Source: Lysobacteraceae bacterium
GTDB taxonomy: Bacteria; Pseudomonadota; Gammaproteobacteria; Xanthomonadales; Rhodanobacteraceae
Assembly: GCA_018971925.1 (NCBI GenBank)
Contig: JAGWZT010000165.1
Coordinates: 1-5,388 of the forward strand
Length of the DNA stretch: 5,388 nucleotides
Reading direction: 5' to 3'
A model generated the notes under the pieces. It ran no database searches, had not been told where the DNA came from, and saw nothing but the letters and a program-made list of their open reading frames with translations. This document shows positions 1-5,388 of the stretch, piece by piece (within the stretch, counting starts at the first letter, position 1; every line of letters starts with the position of its first letter). Both the position numbers and the translations under genes were made by a program.

Positions 1-257
1 TTCCGCCCGAGACCCAGACCGGCCAGGAATTCCGACTGCGCGGGCAGGGCGTGAAATCGGTGCGCAGCCGTCAGCCCGGCGACCTGTTCTGCACCGTCGT
101 GGTGGAAACGCCCGTGCGTCTCGACAAACGCCAGCGTGAACTGCTGGAACAATTCGAAGCCACCTTCGCGGACGCCGAGGAAGCGAAGAAGCATTCTCCG
201 CGCAACAGCGGTTTCGTGGAAGGCGTGAAGCAGTTCTGGGCGAAGATGACGTCGTGA
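1..257 (+). CDS. dnaJ: DnaJ (Hsp40) co-chaperone, C-terminal part
   Basis: This is the last 84 residues of DnaJ; the gene enters from the left edge and its codon frame begins at base 3. DnaJ delivers unfolded clients to DnaK and stimulates its ATPase in the cytoplasm. The visible part is the end of substrate-binding beta-domain II, with the family-typical [14 protein letters not shown] and [13 protein letters not shown] segments. It is followed by the C-terminal dimerisation region ([16 protein letters not shown], then a polar linker, then [12 protein letters not shown]). The end matches the E. coli pattern, where SPR..SF.DGVK precedes a short amphipathic helix. The J domain and zinc fingers lie outside the window. 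The stop codon TGA is at 255-257. In Xanthomonadales dnaJ usually follows grpE and dnaK and is followed by dapB; here a small extra gene comes next. The assignment is secure. Confidence 0.96.
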   Translation, partial: PPETQTGQEFRLRGQGVKSVRSRQPGDLFCTVVVETPVRLDKRQRELLEQFEATFADAEEAKKHSPRNSGFVEGVKQFWAKMTS

Positions 258-272
258 CTGCGGGGGATTCCA

Positions 273-812
273 ATGAAACCTTTCATCCTCTCGTTGCTGG
301 CGGTGATGGCGTTCGTTATCCCCGCTGCCAGTTTTGCCAAGACGAAGGGGACACTGGCAACTCCATACATTCCCACGACGACCGTGTTTGCTTCGCATAT
401 TGACGCAGGTGCCACCGGCTTCGAAGCACCGAAGCTTTCACCCGACAGCAGTCTTGTCGGTTGGCTCGTGGATTTTTCGCCGTGTTGTGAGAGTTATTCT
501 GTTCCGATGGAGCTTGTGGTGATGAGCCCTACGGGCCGGCTGCATGTTTTCTCCCCGCCTCGGAGCATCGTGGGTTGGTGTTTCAGCAAGGATTCCAGAG
601 CTATCGTATTCAGCATTACAGCGTTGCATGGTCCCACGGATGAATCCTTCGAACTTCACCGGGTCGAGGATGGCAAGTTGCTCAAGGAATTCGACTTGCC
701 ATGGAAAGATCTGGACAGGCAGATAAACGGGTTGCCGTTGGAAGTCCGAATACCCGTTTGGGCAGTGTGCGCCGCAACCTACCCGGGCCAGAAAGCCGGT
801 GCGGGTCAATGA
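273..812 (+). CDS. Predicted exported protein with beta-propeller-like (PD40/WD40-like) motifs, function unknown
   Basis: This is a 179-residue protein that I cannot assign to a named family. Residues 1-22 look like a Sec signal peptide: K2, a hydrophobic core FILSLLAVMAFVIPAA, and a probable cleavage after A-S-F-A. The mature part has two stretches resembling TolB/PD40 beta-propeller blades. One is LSPDSSLVGWLV (about 55-66); the other is CFSKDSRAIVF (about 103-113), followed by FELHRVEDGKLLKEF (126-140). Two blades are too few for a complete propeller, so it may be a fragment or a small relative. The ATG lies 15 bases after dnaJ, with an SD-like GGGGGA at 262-267, so it is probably read through from dnaJ. 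GC is about 54% over 361-720, and codon use is less GC-biased than in neighbouring genes, which suggests a later insertion. The last ~25 residues (from about I160) look unlike a protein core and may be read-through into intergenic sequence. The reading frame and signal peptide are fairly convincing; the function is not known. Confidence 0.66.
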   Translation: MKPFILSLLAVMAFVIPAASFAKTKGTLATPYIPTTTVFASHIDAGATGFEAPKLSPDSSLVGWLVDFSPCCESYSVPMELVVMSPTGRLHVFSPPRSIVGWCFSKDSRAIVFSITALHGPTDESFELHRVEDGKLLKEFDLPWKDLDRQINGLPLEVRIPVWAVCAATYPGQKAGAGQ

Positions 813-878
813 CATCCCATGTCCGCTCGACCCGCTGATAAGCTGGTGCGGACGGTTAGTGGGCTTGCACACTCGGCG

Positions 879-1625
879 ATGGCGGGCTGGATATCCCTTG
901 GAATAAGTGGCGCCAACGGCCGCATGGGCCGCGCGTTCCAGGCGCTGCTGCGCGATGACGCGCGTTTTGAATTGGCAGCGAAGGTCGCGCGCAGCGACGA
1001 TTGGCGCACGGCGCCAAAGCTCGACGTGGTAATCGATTTCAGCACGCCGCAGGGTCTCGACGCCGCCCTGGCGCATTGCGAGGCGCACGGCGTGCCGCTG
1101 GTTTGCGGCACCACCGGCATCGACGCGGCGCAGCGCAAGCGTTTCGACGCGGCAGCGGCGAAGATTCCGGTGTTGTATGCGGCGAACTTCAGCCTCGGCA
1201 TCGCCGTGCTGACGCGGCTGTTGCGCGAGGCCGCGAGCGCGTTGCCGGACTGGGACCTGGAAATCGTCGAGGCCCACCATGCACAAAAAGTCGATGCGCC
1301 CTCCGGCACCGCGCTGGCGCTGGGTCGCGCGGCCGCCGATGCGCGCGGTCGCGATTTCGATGAGGCCGCCAGGTTCGGTCGGCACGGGCATACCGGCCCA
1401 CGCAAGCCCGGCGCGATCGGCTTCGCTTCGCTGCGCGCAGGCGACATCGTGGGCGAACACACTGCGTTCCTTGTCGGCGATGACGAGCGCATCGAGTTGA
1501 CCCATCGTGCGTACGACAATGCAATCTTCGCGCGTGGCGCGCTTGCCGCCGCTGCGTGGCTGGCCGGAAGGCCGCCGGGCAGGTATACGATCGACGATAT
1601 CGTTGCAGCGCGTGCAGTGAGCTGA
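879..1625 (+). CDS. dapB: 4-hydroxy-tetrahydrodipicolinate reductase (DapB)
   Basis: DapB reduces the dihydrodipicolinate-level intermediate with NAD(P)H to tetrahydrodipicolinate, on the cytoplasmic route to meso-diaminopimelate and lysine. From ATG 879 the protein has 248 residues. Visible motifs are the Rossmann loop GANGRMGR (11-18), VIDFSTPQ (51-58), CGTTG (76-80), NFSLGIAVL (103-111), and the signature EAHHAQKVDAPSGTA (131-145). In the signature, H133 and K137 match the catalytic His and Lys of E. coli DapB (H159, K163). The C-terminal GHTGPRKPGAIGFASLRAGDIVGEH pattern is also typical. It is shorter than the E. coli enzyme because the segment after the second strand is reduced, as in Xanthomonas DapB (about 240 residues). 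The frame is open back to ATG 819, six bases after the preceding stop, which would add 20 non-conserved residues. I prefer 879 because it places the glycine loop about 10 residues in, as in relatives. Neither start has a good SD. It converges on the oxygenase gene with a 32-base gap. Confidence 0.95.
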   Translation: MAGWISLGISGANGRMGRAFQALLRDDARFELAAKVARSDDWRTAPKLDVVIDFSTPQGLDAALAHCEAHGVPLVCGTTGIDAAQRKRFDAAAAKIPVLYAANFSLGIAVLTRLLREAASALPDWDLEIVEAHHAQKVDAPSGTALALGRAAADARGRDFDEAARFGRHGHTGPRKPGAIGFASLRAGDIVGEHTAFLVGDDERIELTHRAYDNAIFARGALAAAAWLAGRPPGRYTIDDIVAARAVS

Positions 1626-1657
1626 ATCGCGAACGCGCAAGGACCGCCGGCGCGAAC

Positions 1658-2353
1658 TCAATCCCGATGCGCGGCGTTGCGATCGCGGCCGGCGCCGAAC
1701 TTCTTGTCGAGCCCGCCCGCGAGCTTCTTGAAGAAACGCGAGGCAACCCCGCGCTGGGTCTTTCGCTGCTTTTCTTCCTCGCTGGTCAGCCACGCCACCT
1801 GGATCACGCGGCGTTCGCCCTCGTAGGGCAGGTGTCCGTGGAAGGAATTGTCGGCGCGCTTGAAGATCACGAATTCGCCGTACAGCGGTTTTACTTCCGG
1901 CGCGATCGCGGCATCGATGTCGTCGATCCTGGCGAGGAAACGCAGGCAACCGTCGCTGGTATCGTGCCAACTGGAGTTCAGGTAAATCAGCGCGGTCGCG
2001 ACCTTCGATTTGCTGTCGGTGTGGATGGTGCCGTGGCGCTTGTTGAGGTGGCGGCAGATCGTCACCAGCGTCGGGTATTGGCCAAGATTGTCGATGCCGA
2101 GCTTGGCGCCGACCGCGCTGGCGAAGGCAGGCGAAGTCAGCGCATCGACCAGCGCATGGATCGAGGTGCCGCACTCCTTTGCATCGTAGGGAAAAAATCC
2201 CGCGCCCGAATATTTCGGGAAATCGCGCTCGAGTTCCGCGCGTGCCTGCTCGGGCAGTTGCCCGTGCGCGATCATGAACGGAAACGGCTCGTCGCGGATC
2301 AGCGTGTCCGGGCGATCGAGGCGGGCGGGATCGAGCAAAACGGCGGCGTGCAC
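1658..2353 (-). CDS. 2-oxoglutarate/Fe(II)-dependent dioxygenase family protein
   Basis: This 231-residue protein has the double-stranded beta-helix layout of the 2OG-Fe(II) oxygenase superfamily (prolyl-4-hydroxylase-like, Pfam 2OG-FeII_Oxy_3 type). The iron-binding HxD is H111-T-D113 within KRHGTIHTDSKSKVATALIYLN. The distal ligand is most likely H172 in NSFHGHLPYEGERR, with R181 or R182 placed to bind the 2-oxoglutarate carboxylate. The segment GCLRFL (135-140) and LYGEFVIFKR (157-166) are typical core strands. A lysine- and arginine-rich tail follows from about residue 195. Such enzymes hydroxylate proteins or small molecules; the substrate here cannot be read. There is no signal peptide, so it is probably cytoplasmic. 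The start is GTG at 2353-2351, supported by a strong SD (AAGGAG, complement of 2360-2365, 6-base spacer). A TACAAT -10 candidate lies just upstream. It is convergent with dapB and divergent from carA, so it breaks the dapB-carA order. The family is well supported and the role unknown. Confidence 0.9.
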   Translation of the reverse strand: MHAAVLLDPARLDRPDTLIRDEPFPFMIAHGQLPEQARAELERDFPKYSGAGFFPYDAKECGTSIHALVDALTSPAFASAVGAKLGIDNLGQYPTLVTICRHLNKRHGTIHTDSKSKVATALIYLNSSWHDTSDGCLRFLARIDDIDAAIAPEVKPLYGEFVIFKRADNSFHGHLPYEGERRVIQVAWLTSEEEKQRKTQRGVASRFFKKLAGGLDKKFGAGRDRNAAHRD

Positions 2354-2359
2354 GGCGAG

Positions 2360-2365
2360 CTCCTT
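2360..2365 (-). promoter_or_regulatory. Ribosome binding site fixing the GTG start of the oxygenase gene
   Basis: Read on the minus strand this is AAGGAG, six bases before GTG at 2353. It is the best SD near this start and supports the non-ATG initiation codon. Confidence 0.75.
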
Positions 2366-2376
2366 GCGATGCGCGC

Positions 2377-2382
2377 ATTGTA
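2377..2382 (-). promoter_or_regulatory. Candidate -10 element for the oxygenase gene
   Basis: The minus strand reads GCGATACAATGCG, giving a TACAAT hexamer (5 of 6 matches to TATAAT). It is placed so that transcription would begin about 15-20 bases before the GTG start. No convincing -35 box is seen at 17 bases. The call is inference from motif and position. Confidence 0.4.
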
Positions 2383-2403
2383 TCGCCGGTGCCGTGCTGC
2401 GCC

Positions 2404-2432
2404 GTGAACGCGGGGCCGGATTCTGCTAACAT
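2404..2432 (+). promoter_or_regulatory. Candidate promoter for carAB
   Basis: TAACAT at 2427-2432 (4 of 6 to consensus) is a possible -10 and is preceded by a weak -35 (GTGAAC, 2404-2409) with a 17-base spacer. Transcription from here would give a leader of roughly 70 bases before the carA ATG. A new promoter is expected because the gene upstream points the other way. I see no convincing ArgR or PurR operator, so regulation by arginine or pyrimidines cannot be inferred from the sequence. Confidence is modest because both hexamers are imperfect. Confidence 0.35.
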
Positions 2433-2459
2433 TGCCGCTTGCCTGAACCACCGATCCCC

Positions 2460-2486
2460 CGAGCCCGCTCCTGCGCGGCTCGCGGG
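2460..2486 (+). other. Hairpin-forming segment in the carA leader
   Basis: CGAGCC (2460-2465) pairs with GGCTCG (2477-2482). Inside it CGC (2466-2468) pairs with GCG (2473-2475), leaving one bulged C (2476) and a TCCT loop. This makes a 9-bp GC-rich stem. A competing fold pairs CCCGC (2464-2468) with GCGGG (2482-2486). No T-run follows, so it is not a simple intrinsic terminator. It lies between the candidate promoter and the carA ribosome binding site. A regulatory role is inference only. Confidence 0.4.
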
Positions 2487-2510
2487 TCAGCTTGTATCCG
2501 GAGTATGCCC

Positions 2511-3638
2511 ATGCCGACCCCCGCCGTGCTTGCTCTCGCCGATGGAACCCTCTTTCACGGCGAGGCCATTGGCGCGACGGGAGCAACCGCCGGCGAGGTG
2601 GTGTTCAACACGGCGATGACGGGTTACCAGGAAATCCTGACCGACCCGTCCTACGCGCAACAGATCGTCACGCTGACCGCGCCGCACATCGGGAACACCG
2701 GCTGCAACGCGCCGGACGAAGAATCCGTGAAAGTGCGGGCCGCGGGGCTGATCGTGCGCGACGTGCCGCGGCTCGCGTCCAACTGGCGCAGCGTGGAATC
2801 GCTGCCGGATTACCTGAAGCGCCAGAACATCGTCGCGATCGCGGATATCGACACCCGCAAGCTCACCCGCATCCTGCGTGACAAGGGCGCCCAGCACGGT
2901 TGCATCGTGGCGGGTGATTCCATCGATGTCGATGATGCGATCGCGAAGGCGCGCGCGTTTCCCGGACTCAACGGCGTCGACCTCGCGAAGGTGGTCAGCA
3001 TCCGCGAACAGCAGGCATGGCGTGAAGGCACGTACGGTCTTGACGCCCAAGCGTTCCGCACGCCGGACACGAAGTACGAGGTCGTCGCCTACGATTTCGG
3101 CGTGAAGCGCAACATCCTGCGCCTTCTCGCGGAGCAGGGTTGCGACGTCACGCTCGTGCCGGCGCAGACGCCCGCCGCCGACGTGCTGGCGATGAAGCCC
3201 GATGGCGTGTGTCTGTCCAACGGCCCCGGCGATCCGGCGGCTTGCGGTTACGCGATCGAAGCCACCCGCAAGTTCCTCGATGCGAAGGTCCCGTTGTTCG
3301 GCATCTGCCTTGGCCATCAGTTGATGGGCCTGGCGCTGGGTGCGAAGACCTTGAAGATGCCGTTCGGCCATCACGGTGCGAACCATCCCGTGAAGGATCT
3401 CGACGATGGTCGCGTGCTGATCACGTCGCAGAACCATGGCTTCGCGGTGGACCCCGCGACGCTGCCGTCCAATGTGCGTACGACGCATGTCTCGCTGTTC
3501 GATGGTTCGCTGCAGGGTTTCGCGCTCACCGATCGCCCCGCGTTCTGCTTCCAGGGCCACCCCGAGGCGAGCCCCGGGCCGCGTGACATCGCTTACCTGT
3601 TCGAGCGCTTCGCGAACCTGATGCAGGAGGCCCGCTGA
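2511..3638 (+). CDS. carA: Carbamoyl-phosphate synthase small (glutaminase) subunit
   Basis: CarA hydrolyses glutamine and passes ammonia through a tunnel to CarB for carbamoyl phosphate synthesis, the first step shared by pyrimidine and arginine synthesis. The protein has 375 residues, about the usual length. The N-terminal CarA-specific domain shows [21 protein letters not shown] (28-48) and [16 protein letters not shown] (111-126). The class I glutamine amidotransferase domain starts near 190 and has LSNGPGDP (235-242), the nucleophile C266 in [15 protein letters not shown] (306-313) and the triad partners H350 and E352 in GHPEASPGP. All catalytic residues are present. I chose ATG 2511 because GGAG at 2500-2503 sits seven bases upstream and the protein begins at the conserved region. 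ATG 2505 is only one base from that SD, and the frame extends upstream to 2439 without conserved sequence. It overlaps carB by one base (TGATG). Confidence 0.97.
   Translation: MPTPAVLALADGTLFHGEAIGATGATAGEVVFNTAMTGYQEILTDPSYAQQIVTLTAPHIGNTGCNAPDEESVKVRAAGLIVRDVPRLASNWRSVESLPDYLKRQNIVAIADIDTRKLTRILRDKGAQHGCIVAGDSIDVDDAIAKARAFPGLNGVDLAKVVSIREQQAWREGTYGLDAQAFRTPDTKYEVVAYDFGVKRNILRLLAEQGCDVTLVPAQTPAADVLAMKPDGVCLSNGPGDPAACGYAIEATRKFLDAKVPLFGICLGHQLMGLALGAKTLKMPFGHHGANHPVKDLDDGRVLITSQNHGFAVDPATLPSNVRTTHVSLFDGSLQGFALTDRPAFCFQGHPEASPGPRDIAYLFERFANLMQEAR
3625..3630 (+). promoter_or_regulatory. Ribosome binding site of carB inside carA
   Basis: AGGAGG lies within the last codons of carA, seven bases before the carB ATG at 3638. 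Together with the TGATG stop/start overlap it indicates efficient, coupled translation, which suits the 1:1 CarA-CarB complex. Confidence 0.8.
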
Positions 3639-5388
3639 TGCCCCGCCGCAACGACATCAAGACCATCCTGATCATCGGCGCCGGTCCGATCGTGATCGGG
3701 CAGGCCTGCGAATTCGACTACTCCGGCGCGCAGGCGTGCAAGGCGTTGCGCGAGGAAGGCTACCGCGTGGTGCTGGTCAACTCGAACCCGGCCACGATCA
3801 TGACCGATCCCGAGATGGCAGATCGCGTCTACATCGAGCCGATCAACTGGCGCACCGTCGAGAAGATCATCGAGAAGGAAAAGCCCGACGCGCTGCTGCC
3901 GACGATGGGCGGGCAGACCGCGCTGAATTGCGCGCTGGAACTGGCCGACCACGGCGTGCTGGAAAAACACGGCGTCGAATTGATCGGCGCCTCGCGCGAG
4001 GCGATCCGCATGGCGGAGGACCGCGAGTTGTTCCGCAACGCGATGGATGAAATCGGGCTGGAATCGCCGAAGTCCGCGATCGCGCGCACGCTGGACGAGG
4101 CGCGCATGGGGCAGGCGAAGCTGGGCTTTCCGTGCATCATCCGCCCGTCGTTCACACTGGGGGGCACCGGTGGCGGCATCGCCTACAACGTCGAAGAATT
4201 CGAGAAGATCGTTTCGCGTGGGCTGGAGTTGTCGCCGACGCACGAAGTGCTGATCGACGAATCCGTGCTGGGCTGGAAGGAATTCGAGATGGAAGTGGTC
4301 CGCGACAGGGCGGACAACTGCATCATCGTGTGTGCCATCGAAAACTTCGACCCGATGGGTGTGCACACCGGCGACTCGATCACGGTGGCGCCCGCGCTCA
4401 CCTTGACCGACAAGGAATACCAGCGCCTGCGCGATCATTCGATCGCGGTGCTGCGCAAGATCGGCGTCGACACCGGTGGCAGCAACGTGCAGTTCGGCGT
4501 GAATCCCGCCGACGGCCGCGTGGTCGTGATCGAGATGAATCCGCGCGTGTCGCGTTCGTCGGCGCTTGCATCGAAAGCGACGGGGTTCCCGATCGCCAAG
4601 GTCGCGGCCAAACTTGCGGTGGGTTACACACTGGACGAACTGAAGAACGAAATCACCGGCGGCAAGACGCCGGCGTCGTTCGAGCCGAGCATCGATTACA
4701 TCGTCACCAAGATCCCGCGATTCGCGTTCGAGAAATTCCCGGCCGCCGATCCGCACCTCACCACCCAGATGAAGTCGGTGGGTGAGGTGATGGCGATCGG
4801 CCGCACGTTCTCCGAATCGCTGCAAAAGGCACTGCGCGGCCTTGAAACCGGCCACGATGGCTTCAATTCCGGCGGCACCGACTGGAAGACGCCGGAAGGC
4901 ATGGAATCACTGAAGCGCGAACTGCGCCAGCCTGGTCCCGAGCGCATCTTCCACCTTGGCGACGCGTTCCGCGCGGGACTGTCGCTGGACGACGTGCACG
5001 AACTTTCCAAAATCGATCCATGGTTCCTCGCCGCGATCGAGGACATCGTCGCCACCGAAGCGGATGTGCGCGCGGGCGGCATGCGTGCGATCGACGCCGC
5101 GCGCATGCGCGAACTGAAGCGGATGGGCTTCTCCGATTCGCGGCTTGCACGGTTGCTGGAGTCCGACGAGCGTGCGGTGCGCCACCTGCGCCACACGCTG
5201 GACGTGCGTCCCGTTTACAAGCGCGTGGATTCCTGCGCAGCGGAGTTCGCCACCACCACCGCCTACATGTACTCGACCTACGAGGAAGAGTGCGAGGCGA
5301 ACCCGACCGATCGTAAGAAGATCATGGTTCTCGGCGGCGGACCCAACCGGATCGGGCAGGGCATCGAGTTCGATTACTGCTGCGTGCA
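3638..5388 (+). CDS. carB: Carbamoyl-phosphate synthase large subunit, N-terminal part
   Basis: CarB makes carbamoyl phosphate from bicarbonate, two ATP and the ammonia supplied by CarA. The first 583 codons are present, about 54% of the usual ~1,075 residues; the gene continues past the right edge with no stop. The carboxyphosphate half (about 1-400) keeps every ATP-site residue I could check, at the same numbers as in E. coli: R129, R169, G175-G176 in [11 protein letters not shown]215, H243, Q285, E299, N301 and R303. The oligomerisation domain follows (about 400-550). The second, carbamoyl-phosphate half begins with [15 protein letters not shown] (566-580), which echoes [15 protein letters not shown] (14-28) and shows the family's internal duplication. 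No frameshift is visible. The C-terminal allosteric domain, which binds UMP and ornithine in E. coli, lies outside the window, so allosteric control cannot be judged. The start is fixed by AGGAGG and the overlap with carA. Confidence 0.98.
   Translation, partial: MPRRNDIKTILIIGAGPIVIGQACEFDYSGAQACKALREEGYRVVLVNSNPATIMTDPEMADRVYIEPINWRTVEKIIEKEKPDALLPTMGGQTALNCALELADHGVLEKHGVELIGASREAIRMAEDRELFRNAMDEIGLESPKSAIARTLDEARMGQAKLGFPCIIRPSFTLGGTGGGIAYNVEEFEKIVSRGLELSPTHEVLIDESVLGWKEFEMEVVRDRADNCIIVCAIENFDPMGVHTGDSITVAPALTLTDKEYQRLRDHSIAVLRKIGVDTGGSNVQFGVNPADGRVVVIEMNPRVSRSSALASKATGFPIAKVAAKLAVGYTLDELKNEITGGKTPASFEPSIDYIVTKIPRFAFEKFPAADPHLTTQMKSVGEVMAIGRTFSESLQKALRGLETGHDGFNSGGTDWKTPEGMESLKRELRQPGPERIFHLGDAFRAGLSLDDVHELSKIDPWFLAAIEDIVATEADVRAGGMRAIDAARMRELKRMGFSDSRLARLLESDERAVRHLRHTLDVRPVYKRVDSCAAEFATTTAYMYSTYEEECEANPTDRKKIMVLGGGPNRIGQGIEFDYCCV

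Noticed and set aside
809..842. Possible dapB promoter (ATGACA at 809-814 with GATAAG at 837-842)
   Set aside because: The spacer is about 22 bases, too long for a sigma-70 promoter, and no -10 is found at normal spacing.
1634..1654. Possible bidirectional terminator between dapB and the oxygenase gene
   Set aside because: Only a 5-bp CGCGC/GCGCG stem with an 11-base loop is visible and there is no T-run on either side. In such GC-rich DNA this is not distinguishable from chance.
1556..2407. Plus-strand open frame (283 codons) opposite the oxygenase gene
   Set aside because: The minus-strand frame has intact oxygenase motifs and a strong SD. The plus-strand translation shows no family motif.
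438..2432. Very long minus-strand open frame (664 codons) across the small gene, dapB and the oxygenase gene
   Set aside because: It is in a different frame from the oxygenase gene and runs antisense to dapB. Its arginine-rich translation has no recognisable domain. It is a shadow of GC-rich codon use.
2439..2510. Upstream extension of carA by 24 codons
   Set aside because: The added residues are not conserved in CarA and overlap the candidate leader hairpin. The SD at 2500-2503 fits ATG 2511.
2487..3560. Minus-strand open frame (357 codons) opposite carA
   Set aside because: carA is unmistakable on the plus strand, and the antisense product has no domain.
3593..4855. Minus-strand open frame (420 codons) opposite carB
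   Set aside because: It is a histidine- and arginine-rich shadow of the conserved carB coding strand.
1..5388. CRISPR array, tRNA or rRNA genes, insertion sequence, attachment site, toxin-antitoxin or defence genes
   Set aside because: I looked on both strands and saw no direct-repeat array, tRNA-like fold, transposase motif, terminal inverted repeats or defence-type domain.

Overview
This is an ordinary GC-rich chromosomal window of housekeeping genes. The order dnaJ, dapB, carA, carB is the arrangement I know from Xanthomonadales (Xanthomonas, Lysobacter, Rhodanobacter and relatives). The source is therefore probably a gammaproteobacterium of that order. I cannot name a genus.

Layout. Bases 1-257 are the 3' end of dnaJ (+). 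Bases 273-812 (+) hold a small predicted exported protein of unknown function. It is clearly poorer in GC (about 54% by hand count over 361-720) than its neighbours, which mostly run at 60-70% or more in the stretches I counted. Bases 879-1625 (+) are dapB, a lysine/diaminopimelate biosynthesis gene; its frame is open from 819. Bases 1658-2353 (-) encode a 2-oxoglutarate/Fe(II) dioxygenase-like protein, convergent with dapB and divergent from carA. The shared upstream region 2354-2510 carries candidate promoters for both directions and a hairpin in the carA leader. Bases 2511-3638 (+) are carA. Bases 3638-5388 (+) are carB, overlapping carA by one base and running off the right edge.

How the genes fit together. 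carA and carB encode the two subunits of the glutamine-dependent carbamoyl-phosphate synthetase that feeds pyrimidine and arginine synthesis. They are translationally coupled. dapB supplies tetrahydrodipicolinate for lysine and peptidoglycan. dnaJ is the Hsp40 co-chaperone of DnaK. The exported protein and the oxygenase are the two accessory genes that interrupt the conserved order. Their roles cannot be read from the sequence.

I found no sign of a new defence, mobile or RNA system. The points worth a second look are the low-GC insert with its odd 3' tail, the oxygenase gene splitting dapB from carA, and the foldable carA leader.
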